Shown here: positions 12,373-23,820 of the stretch, piece by piece
How positions within the stretch are numbered: position 1 is the first letter of the stretch
How the letters are laid out: every line of letters begins with the position of its first letter
NCBI GenBank assembly: GCA_013400975.1
Contig: WBMZ01000175.1
Span: 385,501-449,500, forward strand
Reading direction: 5' to 3'
DNA: 64,000 nucleotides
DNA from: Atrichornis clamosus
Taxonomy: Eukaryota > Chordata > Aves > Passeriformes > Menuridae
Program-made: the position numbers and the translations under genes
The notes under the pieces: model-generated
Seen by the model: the letters and a program-made list of their open reading frames with translations, nothing else
Database searches by the model: none
Told to the model about the DNA's origin: nothing

Positions 12373-12399
12373 GGGATGCCAGCAGGGTGGGGAGTGGGG
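12373..12399 (+). other. G-run cluster, possible long-loop G-quadruplex
   Basis: Guanine runs at 12373-12375, 12385-12387, 12389-12392 and 12396-12399 are separated by 9, 1 and 3 bases. The 9-base first loop is longer than the strict limit. Two further runs, GGGTGGG at 12412-12418, lie just downstream. The cluster sits at the left edge of the CpG island, where such motifs are common. Confidence 0.5.
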
Positions 12400-12664
12400 C
12401 AAATCGACCCAGGGTGGGCACCCGCCTCTAGGAGGTTGGATTTTTCCGGGAATAACGAGCATTCCCGGAGCAAAGCCTTTTGCTGCCGTTCGTTCCTCGC
12501 GTCAGCCATCCCTCGTGCCGCGCTCGCTGTCCGGTGGCAGGAAGACAAACGCCACCCCCGGGCCAGCCGCTGCTGCAGCAGGTTTGCGGGATGGAGAGGG
12601 CGAGGGGCTGGCGTCGCGGGCTGACCCCGTGAATAACCCGCACGCCCCGAAAGGAGAGCTGCCG

Positions 12665-12703
12665 AGATAAGGCAGCGAGATAAGACAGACAGATAAGAGA
12701 GCC
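12665..12703. repeat. three 13-bp repeats, each with an AGATAAG GATA site
   Basis: Three consecutive 13-mers, AGATAAGGCAGCG (12665-12677), AGATAAGACAGAC (12678-12690) and AGATAAGAGAGCC (12691-12703), share AGATAAG..AG. Each holds the canonical WGATAR site of GATA-family zinc-finger factors in the same orientation. The spacing is exactly 13 bp, a little over one helical turn. The array lies inside the CpG island. The sequence and spacing are seen directly. Binding by a GATA factor is an inference from the motif. It could instead be a short minisatellite without function. Confidence 0.8.
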
Positions 12704-12929
12704 GAGGCTGGCACGCACGGGCAGCGGGGGTGCCCGGCTGAGCAGCCAAAGGCACGTCCTGCCCAGCCCTCGCAGAAACACAGGCTCTCCTGCCTCGCTC
12801 ATTTAAAAAGCTCCCTCGGAGGCAAAGGAAGCTGCAAGTGAAGCATTTGGGCAAAATACAGCTAACGCGCACAGAAATCCTGTAATCCCATCCCGGCACT
12901 CATCTGATGTCTGGTGACAGCCCATCAAG

Positions 12930-13480
12930 CATCCCCTCTTTATTAAATTCAAGTGTGAACAAAATTAGCAAGGAAATATAGGGTTTAATTAATGTTTGCC
13001 TTCGCCATAAATGAAAGAGAACTCTAATTTTTTTACTATATTTTACTAATCAGAGTCATTCAATATCTTGGATGCTAGTAAATTAATTCTGAACTAATGA
13101 AGTTAAAGGAGGCCATTTGTTAGAGAAAACTGATTACATATCGAGATCTCCCAGGGACCTAAATGAGAAAATCACTATAATGAAAAAATATTTCAAACTA
13201 TGCAGGTCAACCAAGTAAATCATTAAGGATGCAGGGGGGATGGAAATATTAATGATGCCATGACAGGGAAATGCCAAAAGGGAAGTGGGCTGACACGAGT
13301 AAGCAGAAAGGCATTTACAGTGCTAGCTTGGTTCTTTTTCCCCTTTTAATAATTGAATCACAGGAATTTTATTGCTTGCCTCGAATTAGTCACCTGTGTC
13401 CAGATATTTCAATGGCAGCATAACAGCAATGAACTAATGGGCATTACGCACATAAATTTATTTGTGTGGCACATAAACCT
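12930..13480. promoter_or_regulatory. AT-rich block beside the CpG island, possible conserved non-coding element
   Basis: The block lies immediately beyond the island and is rich in homeodomain-type words: TTTAATTAATG near 12984, AAATTAATTC near 13080, ACTAATGAAG, CATTAAGG and ATTAATGATG. It has almost no CpG and no repeat vocabulary. The texture and the position next to a CpG island are what developmental enhancers often show. Conservation is not measurable here, so this is inference. Confidence 0.25.
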
Positions 13481-14959
13481 TTTTAGTAGTATCAATCACA
13501 GTGGCACCTAAGGGCCCAAGTCAAAATATGGGCTGTATTCTACAAGGCATGGGAAAAAAATATGCAAGAGGAAAGGAGGGATCCCTGCTTATCAGAGGTT
13601 CAATTCCAACAAGCAAGCAGCAATTGAGGGATGTAAGATTATGTGGCACAGCAAACCAGGCTTGTGCTTGAACAATGGGAGCAGGGTAGCCTGGAATGAA
13701 CAAGAAATACTCCCAGGGCTGGGGCTATGGTCTGGCTAGCCCAGATATCCCTACCAGCTTCAAAAAGTTCCTCTACCCAGGAGAAGTACAGAATTTGGTG
13801 AGAAACAATTCCAAATTCACCTCATTCATAACTTTACAAACTTCTATCATATCTTTCTCAGCAGTAAAATAATTCCCAATGCTGTGCTGTCCTTATCCTT
13901 CCTGAGAACACTCTGGATCCTGTGGCTGCCACTGCACACGGATCTCATGATTTCAAAGAGCCATCAATGACGGCTCTGTCTTAACCCCTGAGTGCCAGTT
14001 CTGAGTCTGACATTGTGTGGGCAGGATTTAAACAGTTCTTTTTCCTTATGCATCGAGTACTCTCATGAGAATCCCCAAAACATCCCTTTTAGCACATTCA
14101 CATCAATGCTGCAGATGTGACTGAGCCTAATCCTGCCTGGCAAAGCACAGTGGGAGCATCTAGGTAGCATCCAAAGTCAGGCTGGTTGAGTTTTACTGAG
14201 CCAGTTTACAGGGCTTCAGGATACTCTTAGGGAAAAACAAAAAAAAAATCAAAGGTGTGATTGAAGGTAGAAGCAAAACGAGGCAGCAAGCAACGTCAGC
14301 CCGTGGGGAGTGGCACATGTAGCTGGTAAGGAAAGTTGCAAAGTGGCATGGAATGGCTAGACAGAAAAAAAGAGAAAAAAAAGAAAAGGAGGACAAAAAC
14401 CCCAGATCTCTGCTCAATAGTACAAGGATGGGAGGATCCTCTCTTGAATTCAGGAAGGTAGGCAGGATCTAGGGAATATTAGAGGATAAATGAATTTGTT
14501 ACTGAAAGAGAAACAAAACAGCACCAAGAAAATGAGTTTAAATAACACTTTATAACAAGGGAAGTATGGGCACAGTGTTTAAAAAGATTATCACAAAGTG
14601 GTTTATTCAAAGGAAAGAAGACTCAAAAGTGATCCTAGATCCACTAAATCCACTTTTCAGGATTTCTTTACCAAATTAGGCATACAGAAATACATTAGTC
14701 CTACAGAGCAGATGCAAGCTCTTTAAATTGGTACATCAGGCAATTCTATCACAAAGAGATGTAATTAGATTTGAGGAGCCAATACCTCAAGCAGAGCCTG
14801 AAAGAGAGATCAACAGTTTACAGCTTGGAAAAATCCCAGAGCTGGAAGCCAAATTCTTTGGGGCATTTAGACAGAAACTCATCCCCTCATTAAATGGAGC
14901 ATTTGCAGAAATTCCAGGAAAGGCTGGGATGAAGCTACCATACTAATCCCTCACAGAAA
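13481..14959. other. non-coding stretch, nothing recognised
   Basis: Mixed-composition DNA with A-rich purine tracts at about 14231-14250 and 14363-14393. The GGTTCAATTCC word at 13597-13607 mimics a tRNA B box, but no cloverleaf can be folded around it. Open frames are under 75 codons. Confidence 0.5.
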
Positions 14960-15420
14960 AAAAGGCAAAGCCATTAATTATTGAGGGTCCTTATGATTTA
15001 TTTCTCTTTTAAATATGGGTATTAAAATCTGTGCTAAAAGGGAGATGACAAGGAGGAGATTGCTTTTTTCAACAGTAAGCATTTCTGACCTTTTAGTGGC
15101 CAGTTGTTTAATTGCAATCTCCAGATGAGCAGTAATAGCAATTGATTTATGTTCATCAAAACTCTGTTGTAGAACCAAGAACTAACACTGATGTTTTACA
15201 ACGTAAAGATAGCATTAGGCTGAGTTAAGTAACTGCATCTGTTAATATTATGATGATGATTTGGCTTCAATGTAAATACGCCTTGTATTGAACAAAAAAC
15301 TAGAATTCCTGTAAGAGCTTCATTAAATAAATAGTCCTCAAGGATAGAATTAGCTATGACTATATGTCTGTTTTTAATTGGTCTTTCAATCAAAGTTTCC
15401 TGCCAACTTCAAATTACAAA
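14960..15420. promoter_or_regulatory. AT-rich block, possible conserved non-coding element
   Basis: The block contains dense ATTA/TAAT words (CATTAATTATTG, GTTTAATTGCAATC, AGCAATTGATTTATG, TTTTTAATTGG) with few CpGs and no recognised repeat. The ordered, non-repetitive character suggests a conserved element or cluster of elements. This is a judgement from texture only. Confidence 0.22.
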
Positions 15421-16114
15421 CCCCAACACTAACAAAGCAAACATTGTAAGACCCAACTCCTACTTCATTGTATAGATATAGATCCATTTATACCCATTAT
15501 ACTGCAGTGTTATGAAAGCAGATATTAATAAAAAAATAAATTGAGTTATCAACTACCTGAATCAAACCCCCAGAATTTTCAATCTTTGAATTTGTGTGCA
15601 ATTCCCAGTAGAAAGGGCTGGCATAGTCAACTGAAGATGTGTAGTCTGGTACAAACATAAACAAAACACAGGAAAAGAAAAGGGCAGTTCTACCCAGCTG
15701 AAAAGGAACAAATTACTGACCCAGTGTAGGGGGTAGGGAGGAAGGTTCACTCCTGCAGGAAAGCAGAAGGCTGGTTTAAGTACATCCAGGCACCTTACTG
15801 TTACCTGGGAATTAACTTCTGTCATATCCCACTGGCACTGCTGTGAGGGCTGCCTGTGAAGTCACTGTCCCACAAGCAGTGGAAAGAAAAAAACCACAAG
15901 CTTTAAAGAAACCTTTAACCTATTTTCTCCCACTCCAACAGAATTAGTAGGACCAGAAACATCAGGGTGATGTATTTCCCACTCCACTACCCTTACGTGC
16001 AGGACGACATTTATGAAACAGCTAATCACAGTTTGACTCGTAAGTAAGCACTGAAGCTGAGTTTCATTTTACTCCAATGCGTAAATCTTCTTCACCTATA
16101 AAAATTAGAGCAGT

Positions 16115-16131
16115 TGTACAGTGGCTGTACA
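16115..16131. repeat. short perfect inverted repeat TGTACAG-TGG-CTGTACA
   Basis: Seven-base arms separated by three bases, seen directly. The half-site spacing does not fit a steroid-receptor element. It is probably incidental. Confidence 0.6.
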
Positions 16132-16285
16132 CAGCTGGTGTTACCATTCAACGTGGTTGATCCAGACAGAAAATGAATGATGGTTTGTCACACTTGCTGT
16201 ACACATTTTGAAGGCAGTATATTCTCCATGCAATGTGCAGCAATAATTTCTCCATGCCTAATCTTGAAAGAACCATATATTTTAC

Positions 16286-16302
16286 ATATATATATATATA
16301 TA
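16286..16302. repeat. (AT)n microsatellite, 17 bp
   Basis: An uninterrupted alternating AT tract, flanked by ACAT and CACAT. It is short, and possibly polymorphic. Confidence 0.9.
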
Positions 16303-18902
16303 CACATATTTAGTTTAGAACACAGACCAAAGTCCCAATGGTGTAAAATAAAACGTTTGTGCTCCTCTGGTAGGTGTTCTTCACAGTTTGGTATCACCTC
16401 CCAAACTTCCTAAGATGCCTTGACCTTTTGGTACAGCAGTCCTTGGAAACCACAAATTCCAGCATTTGGGCATGCCTCAAGTTGTGCCTCCAGAAATGAG
16501 TTCTGGTTGCTGATGGAAGTTCAGGCTGCACAACTCAGAATGCACCAGTGCTCAGACTGGAAAACTACACCCGTGAAACCTGTTCTGATGATAACTTGAA
16601 AAAAAAAGGGTGAAATTTATCATCAGTGAAGTGCAGGCACTAAAAAAATGAATTTTCACTCATTGCTGGCCAAAAAAATCATGGATCCATTACTAATATT
16701 TAGCAAAATATTAGCTCAATAATAAAAGGAAATTATAAATAACAAAGGTTTTTCTGAAGAAGGCCACTGACACTCGCTTTTGAGAAAACCCTCATTGCCA
16801 TTTAACACAAGATCTTCTTGCAAGGTTTATTTCTCATTTCTAAGATAAGAGCGAAGTTCAAGAGATTTATTATTAAGACACATCCAACAAATTCCTTCAT
16901 TTATTTTCCATTCAAGCATGTTTGAAGGGCTTCAGCCCCACTGACAGCTGGCAGCAGATCTTTGTTCTCAGCAGCTCCTGCCATGGTGCAGTAGAATTCA
17001 AGTGAACTGAAGCACTGTTTCAAAGCAAACATTTCTGCCTCAAGTCCAAACATTGCATGACATCGTACCAGGAGAGGCTGAAGGGTGTCTGGTAGAAAAC
17101 CACTCCAGATTCTAATCTCTATTTCCTACAGCTGTCAACTGGAGCACGGCAATGAAAGCACGGGGGTTGGCTCTACCCTGAAAACATTGCAGTCTCTTGG
17201 CTGTGAAGGAGGAGTGTGGCTCAGGCTGAAGCAATCTACTTCACACCAGTCTAATCTTGGTGTAATTAGAGGATCACTGCCAAATAGGAGCATATGCTTT
17301 GTCCAAAAGCCCAATGCAAATCTCTGTGTGTGTCTATGTGTGTTGAATTATTAAATTCAGAAACCAATGGCAACATCTATGATAATACATCCAACTGCTA
17401 TTATTATACACAAGAAGCTCTAAAGTCACTTTTAATCAAAAGAGATCCTTTTAAATCTATACCTGGTTTTAGTGACATTGTTCTTAATGCAGCTGATGAA
17501 ATATTAAGCATGCAATTACTGTACATGCTCTATAAATGGCTTTCCTGACATTCAGACTGTATGGAGGGCTGTGTCAAAACGAGAAGGAAGCTATTTTTCT
17601 CCTGAGTATCCTTTTCCCAGAGAGACATTCAAGATCAGGTTGAAAGCATTTCACTCAGAAGTGACAAGAACCCCAGCCAAATACAGAATTAATTACGAAA
17701 AAAAGAGATAGAAAGAAAAACAAAAAAAAACCAGACTGGAGGAGAGAAACCAGTAGAACTCTCAACTGCTGTCCCACAAGAAGGCTGGGGAGCCCCTCGC
17801 AGGCTCCACACCTGGGGCTCCCATCTGGTATGTGTTGAGTCACCCACAAAAGGAAGGGAGAGTGGCAATCTTCTCAAGAAAGCTTGTTACAGCCTGGCAA
17901 GCACAAGGAACACACACACAAAAAAAAAACCGTGATAAAGGTTACTTTGTGCTCATTTTTCTAGGGAAACAGCATTCAGAAATGAGAGATAGCCACAGTG
18001 CAATTGCTGACACAATTCATGCTCCATACAGAGTGAAGAGGGAGGTTCATTTTGCAGGCATCCTATTGCCATCCCACTTTTGGAAGTGCAGCCATAGCCA
18101 GTATTGATTGATGGTGTCTAATGGTCTGATACGGATGTGCTGCTGTAACTGTATCTACACAGGCAGGTGTCAAAAATGCACTGACACAAACATTTGGAGA
18201 GCTCTGGGATCTGCCTGTCGAGATCACAAGGCTCCTAGTAAAACACAATATAGCCAAAATATAATTCCTCACTGCAGCAGGTGCCCAACATGACCAACCA
18301 TTATTGGCACAAATAGGTAGAAGCCCCACAAAACCCCATTCACTGCAGGATGTTTAAAACCCTTTGTGATTAGCCCATCACATCGTTGCTGATTGCTGTG
18401 GGTTGTGCTCATTATTGAAACAACAGAGTAGAAGGGAAAAAAACCTTTTACTTAGGCCCTTTTGCTGTGATTGGGACAAATGTTCTGCTCCTGTACATAC
18501 AGCATGCTTCCTCTTTGACACCATCCACGGCTGTAGAAGGGAGAAGTCTCCTGTTCTGGGGCACTGCTGTCTGATCTTCCCATGATTCTTCCACTATGGA
18601 AGAAACTGGCCGCCAGATTGGAGAATCCTTTCATTTCAGCACTGATTCTTACCACTTTCAGAGTTGTGCCAGAAACCCTCATTCTACCTGGACCTGAAGC
18701 TCCTTCTTACATTCCTGACTCCTGTAGCACAATTTTCTTTCAGAAAGAGTATCATCAGTCCCCTTTCATTATACAGAAGGCTTTTCAGGAAAAGGCATAT
18801 CTGGAAGGATCCCAACAGCTGGTATTTATCCAGGAGACTGATAATTGTATGCAACATGGGCCTCAAAAAATTATTAGACAGCTCTGGCTTTATAAAGACG
18901 TG

Positions 18903-18966
18903 ATATTGAGGAGGTCAGGCTAAATGTAACAATCCCTTCTGGACTTAAATATTGTGAAACTATGAA
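18903..18966 (+). mobile_element. ancient CR1 LINE, 3' terminus
   Basis: ATTGAGGAGGTCAGGCTAAA, then AATCCCTTCTGGACTTAAA and a decayed ACTATGAAA, follow the order of an older CR1 3' end (GAGGAGGTCAGGCTAGATGA...CCCTTCTGGCCTTAAA...CTATGA). The tail octamers are eroded, indicating age. The sequence upstream, 18840-18902, could be the same element but is too diverged to claim. Confidence 0.65.
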
Positions 18967-21225
18967 AAGATCATTTGTTTTATTCAGTGTCTCATAACTA
19001 AATGATTATGCTCACCCTTCCTCCTAGCACATCATTATCGGTGACAGATGCACAAAATAATACTGCTCCAGACAGAATGAAAGATAATAGGTTCAAAAGA
19101 GGAAAAATAATTAATCTACAGTATTTAGATATCACTACCAGGAGGCACAAAGATATTACTCAATTTGGTCTTGCATTGGGCAGCAACATCTGCATCAAAA
19201 CAGACGCATTTTCACAATAGCAATAAAAAATTACCCAGCTGATACAACATCTGATATATTTCTGGTATATTGCATTATTTCCATGCAGCTGGAGTACTGC
19301 ATTCAACATCCTAGTCTTCTGGATCTGGAAAGAGGTTCTTTGTTCCCTTATGAACTCGGATACTGGGTGATAATCTAAATATTTAAACTAGTGTGCAGGT
19401 TGTGAATCTATTCCACTAAACAGTCTTTCTGGACATATTTCAATATAAAATAAAATGCTTCATGTTTTAATGGAAGAATTAGTGTTTTTAAAGGATTTAA
19501 TCCCAAATATACCACAGAGCATTTCTTTATGCATCAAGCAGAGTCTGAAGGGCTGCTATTTTTATCAAGGTTGTATTTTACAGATAAGCATTAAGTGCAG
19601 ATTACAAGATTGGTTCACATCAATGGTTCCCCACTGTACAAAGGCAGAGCTTTGCAGAACCAGCAAAACCAGACTGTTCTTAGCTGAAAGTACTGCAGGT
19701 TTAAATATCATGAACATATTTTCATCCTTATCTCCCTGATTAGCCTTTCCACAGCAGCAACTTTCGCTGGTGCCAGGACAGATTCACCAGCAACCCAGGG
19801 AGAGGTTTGCAGAAGCAACCACAGAGAAGGGACGTGGGCATGCAGGGCTTGGTGACACAGCCTGTGAGAGCCTCCACAGAAGCCTCTGCCCCACAGGACA
19901 CAGCACAGCCCTGGGAAGGGAGAGGGGTCCAGCTGTTGGGGTGCTGCCGGAGACGTGCCCGCGCACAGCGGTGACACCGCATCAGCAGAAGCAGGAAAAC
20001 AACACCCCCATCACAACAGCTGCCCTAACACAGAGACAGAACTTCTCTTGGCAGCGTCCTGCAGGGAAGCGTGGCAGCAAATGCACCTTGTGAAAATCAG
20101 AGCTGAGTGGAGACAGAGGGTTTTACTTCGGAGAGACGTCCAGGGCAAAAAGCAAAGTTATTCACAGCCTGGGTTCATCTTGCCGGCTGCCCACCAAAAC
20201 CACAAGGGAGGGGATACGGGATGCTAGGAATTATGAATGTAGCAGTTTGAAAATATTTGCAAGCATCTCCTTCAGTCTCACTAGGAAAAAATTGTTGTGG
20301 CGGTTTGGAGCTATATGGGAACAAAATACATTTAAATGAAAGTGAAAGGGAGGAAAAATAATACTCAAAGCTATCCAAGGATTCAGGTAAATGCTATTGG
20401 CCTGTGTAGAGAACAGATACCTGAAAACAGTAAAGAAATGATGAGAAAAGAAAGAACTGGAGGGATGGCAGGAAATAATCAAAAAGGACTGGGAGACAGG
20501 AGTCTGATTTTATGAAGAAAGCACTGAGGGATACAAGAACAAGTCCAGAGAAAGCCCCTGTCAAATATTGAAGAGCAGAGAATGACAGACTGAAGAAGAA
20601 TCCTGATGGATGCAAATGGAAAAAAGTCCTCAGATGTTACCTCAGAAAGGAGATACACAGCTGAATGCAGGTGAACATGCACTACAGAGGAGGGAATGGG
20701 ACTAAATCTGAATCCTTCTGCAATCTGCATTCTTAAGGTGGCAGTGAAATACTTGACTGCAAGCAATGTGGCTCAGAAAAGAGACACCAACAGGCTTGTG
20801 CTTACAGCGATGTATTTCAGGACACCTCCCTTTGGTGCAGGAGATCCAAGCAGCAGGAATGATGCCTATAAAGACATTTTTACTGCTCTTTATCCCAGGT
20901 CTGCTCCACAGTTCACAGTTTCACCCCTCCTCATCCATCCCTTCCCAAACAGGTTTTAAAGAGAAACTTTTTTGAAGGGAAACTGCAGCAGGTAGAGCTT
21001 GTTCCTGCTGCTAATAAATTCAGATTACAAATGGGCACCAGTTCATCACTAATGGCCTGACATCAACATGAGGAAAATTGATAAAGACACAAATAGAAAT
21101 CAAACACAAAAACACGAGTCAGGGATCACTGGTTCAGCAAAATCAGTGCAGCAATGGAGGTTATTACAGACCATCTGAATGGCCACCATCACACTGTACA
21201 CACGAGGCTGATCCTGCTCTGGGAT
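18967..21225. other. non-coding stretch, nothing certain
   Basis: AT-rich to about 19740. The phrase CAGCTGGAGTACTGCATTCAAC near 19286 echoes a CR1 block but has no supporting neighbours. A GC-rich patch with clustered CpGs lies at 19920-19985. The stretch 20230-20700 is purine-rich on the plus strand, which produces pyrimidine-biased minus-strand frames. No exon was recognised. Confidence 0.45.
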
Positions 21226-21648
21226 GCACTGGCAGGTGTGTTATGTGCAATGCATGGGAGATGAATATTCTTCTCCACACACAGCTGAGACACCTCACCT
21301 GGAAAATTGCAACTGGTTTTGCACATCACTCTAAGAAAAATGTAGAAAATTTAGAGATGATTCAAAGATCGACAAGAATCATAAAACGTGTGCACAAACA
21401 GGGAATAGACAACTTACAGAGAAAATTCAAAACAATTTGTTTCATTTTCACTATAGAGGCACAGTCAAGCATTGCCTGACTAAAAGGCAAACTGCGTATC
21501 AGGCTCTAAACAGGTAGAAGCAGAACATAATTGATAAAAAGGCTAGATAAACATCATCCCAGGCTAGGTAGATCTGTTTCTACCATGCACCAGAGGGAGG
21601 GACTAGGTCTTGACCTCTTAAGTGCACTCCAAGCTTAAGTATCACAAC
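21226..21648 (+). mobile_element. degraded CR1 LINE, about 420 bp including 3' end
   Basis: Several CR1 blocks occur in the right order. TTATGTGCAATGCATGGGAG lies near 21241. GAGACACCTCACCTGGAAAA then follows near 21287, corresponding to 'GAGGCCTCACCTGGAGTA'. TCTAAGAAAAATGTAGAAAA lies near 21330, corresponding to 'TTTAAGAAAGATGTGGA'. AGATCGACAAGAATCATAAA comes next, corresponding to 'CAACAAGAATGATTAAAGG'. Last comes AGAGGGAGGGACTAGGTCTTGACCTCTTAAGTGCACTCCAAGC, split over 21590-21635, the 3' terminal block. A frame of 133 codons (21078-21479) overlaps but is not CR1 reverse transcriptase. Divergence is high, so this is an old copy of amniote CR1 type. Confidence 0.75.
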
Positions 21649-21654
21649 ATATTT

Positions 21655-21740
21655 AGGACACATATTTTTAATATTTAATACATTTTTATATATTTATGCA
21701 TATAAGTATATATTTAGGATATGCTATTTATAGCATAGGA
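21655..21740. repeat. AT-rich low-complexity tract with palindrome
   Basis: The tract is almost purely A/T just downstream of the CR1 3' end. It contains TATGCTAT-TT-ATAGCATA (21720-21737), a perfect 8-bp inverted repeat with a two-base centre. Confidence 0.75.
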
Positions 21741-23820
21741 TGTACTAGTGCCATAAAGTGTCTTATTTGTTAAATACTGTGAAACATCATAAAGTAAACC
21801 TCAAAGTTATTAATACACTGAAAAAAATCTGCAAAGGCAATACCTACATACATGTGTGGCATAAGTATTAGGACATACAGGTACATGGCTTGATAAAAAC
21901 ATCAAAATCAATTGCACTCAAAAATACTGTTCATCTCAGCAATTGCATTTCTTGTAAACACATTTAAGGATTGATTCCATAATCAATCCTGGATTCATCC
22001 AATGAAACTATAGCCAGGAATATGCAGGTTGATCACGAGGAAAGTTACTAAACCTCATTCAGCTAATAATGCTTTCCAGCTTGAAGCTTGATACCTTTAT
22101 AGAATAGCAGAGTAGCAGATGATATTCCTACTTTCCATGCAAATGCATAATCCTTCTCTGAAGGTTTCTAAGCTCTTTGCCACCAAAATCAGTGGAACTC
22201 CAGCTGTTTACATGGCTCTGTGAAAGGCTTTGAAGATGAAAAGAACTGTGCAAGTGCTAAGTGCAGCTATTTTGGCAAGGAATCTAGACCAGAAACATAG
22301 GCTGTTACACACAGGTCCTATTGTTTCCTGCCATCTTTGTCAGCACAAAGGCAGCAGACAGCAAAACCCAGGCAGTTTTGCAAAAAAATACAGAGGGAAA
22401 AGGAAATTGTTTTCCAAGGATACCTTCAGAGGCACTCTTAGCAGAGGGGCACAGTAAAATTTTACTTTGTCTCCATTGCTAATCCTTTCTTGTATCAAGT
22501 CTAACTTTTATTTGTTCTGACATGGGTTTTGATCAGTCACTAGGTCAGCATTTGGGGGACTCCCAATCAACGTCAGTTTGTGCACATGAACAGGAGAAGG
22601 GCTCAGAGGTTGAGGTGAAGAGCCTGGTTGTAAAAAACAGCTCAAGGTGAGCAGGAAAAATAAGAATAGAAAGTGTTCTGAAGAACCCAGAGCACAGTAG
22701 ATGAAAGAGCCTTATAAAAGCTTCCTGGCACAAGTAGAAGGGAGCAGGTGCAGGGTTTTTGTTGGCTTTCTTGTGCTTTTTGGTTGGTTTTTTTTAGAGT
22801 AAGGAGTCAAAGTCTCAAGGTCTTGAAAAAGAGTTCAAAAGGGAAAAAGGATTTAAAAATGGCACTGGAAACACAAGCTACAAGCAGGTAGGGAATCCAA
22901 AGCTAAAGTACTGTACAAACCAATTCCTCAAGAATGTAAATAAATACAGAGTAAACAATGAAAAGAAAGAAAGGCCTTGAGGGGAAGGTGAACAAAGTAC
23001 CTGCAGACAAACAGTCTGAATTTAGGGCAGGACTCAGAAAAAACACACCAACAAACTATTTTAAGGCAGATCTTGGAAAAGTCTGCAGGATCCAACTGAC
23101 TGTGATATAACAATTTCATAAAATCTGAGCCGGTTCTGAGAGCATCACACGGAAAGAGAAAGGTGGTGAATTCTGCAAAATTGTGACATCCTGATAGATT
23201 GATCAAGCTGACGGAAAACATTTATAGCAAGTCATCCCATGTGGCAACTGTGGACAAAATGTTGATGGAATGGTGAAGGATAGTTCTCTTCTTCCTACAG
23301 AAGTCATACAAGGATGAATGCTATGTCCAGATTTATTTCTACCGGTGGCTGAAGATAAGAGGCTTTAGCCTAACAACAACTTTAGTTTGGGTAGAAGAAA
23401 CAGCAAAAACTGAGCAGTGGGAAAAGGCTGTTGATCCATAAGTAAAACTGATCTCATGCCATCGATCACAGGGACCTTACAGACAATAATTGAAAAAATG
23501 GATGAAAGGCCATAAAACTCAACCTATAAATGATATGAAAGGAATTGTGTTGTAGAGGACGACAAAAAATATGGCTGTAGGTTCAGGTATCCCAAAACCC
23601 TGCAGACTCTGAGGACTCCAAATGTAGAATAGGAACCACAAAGATGCTGGAAAGAGAAAGATTAGGTTCCTACTAACTGCAAATGAATCAAGAATATTAC
23701 AAGATCCATGAGGTTAAAGCTGTTTTTTAATAAAATACATAACTGAAGTAACTCAGAAGCCTGGAGGGAAGCAAATGAAGAAAAATTATTGGCTGCAGAA
23801 ATTGCTTCAGGTAAATGGTA
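21741..23820. other. non-coding stretch, nothing recognised
   Basis: AT-rich to about 22140, then mixed. The stretch 22800-23820 has a uniform A-rich, purine-biased texture that could be an old retroelement body, but no diagnostic block was identified. No open frame reaches 100 codons. Confidence 0.45.

Larger units (their letters stand above)
12361..12800. promoter_or_regulatory. CpG island, candidate promoter
   Basis: Hand counting 12361-12780 gives 126 C, 148 G and 36 CpG in 420 bp. That is about 65% GC and an observed/expected CpG of about 0.8, well above the classical island criteria (over 200 bp, over 50% GC, over 0.6). The flanks fall sharply into AT-rich DNA. Inside are G-runs capable of a long-loop quadruplex (12373-12399) and a triplet of AGATAAG motifs at 12665-12697. 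CpG islands of this strength in vertebrates usually mark promoters or developmental regulatory elements. No TATA box, first exon or direction can be established. A 196-codon minus-strand frame (12309-12899) runs through it, but GC-rich DNA lacks stop codons and its translation resembles nothing known. Confidence 0.7.
15421..18902. other. non-coding stretch with simple repeats
   Basis: No gene was recognised. It includes a dinucleotide tract at 16286-16302, an inverted repeat at 16115-16131 and an A-rich tract at 17697-17731. A short TGTGTGTGT-type patch lies near 17325-17345. Open frames up to 113 codons (18582-18923) resemble nothing familiar. Confidence 0.5.

Noticed and set aside
13597..13607. 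GGTTCAATTCC, matching the tRNA B-box consensus
   Set aside because: The flanking bases do not pair as a T stem, and no A box, acceptor stem or terminator T-run is found at the right distance.
19280..19330. CTGGAGTACTGCATTCAAC, resembling a CR1 block
   Set aside because: It is a single short match with no supporting blocks upstream or downstream.
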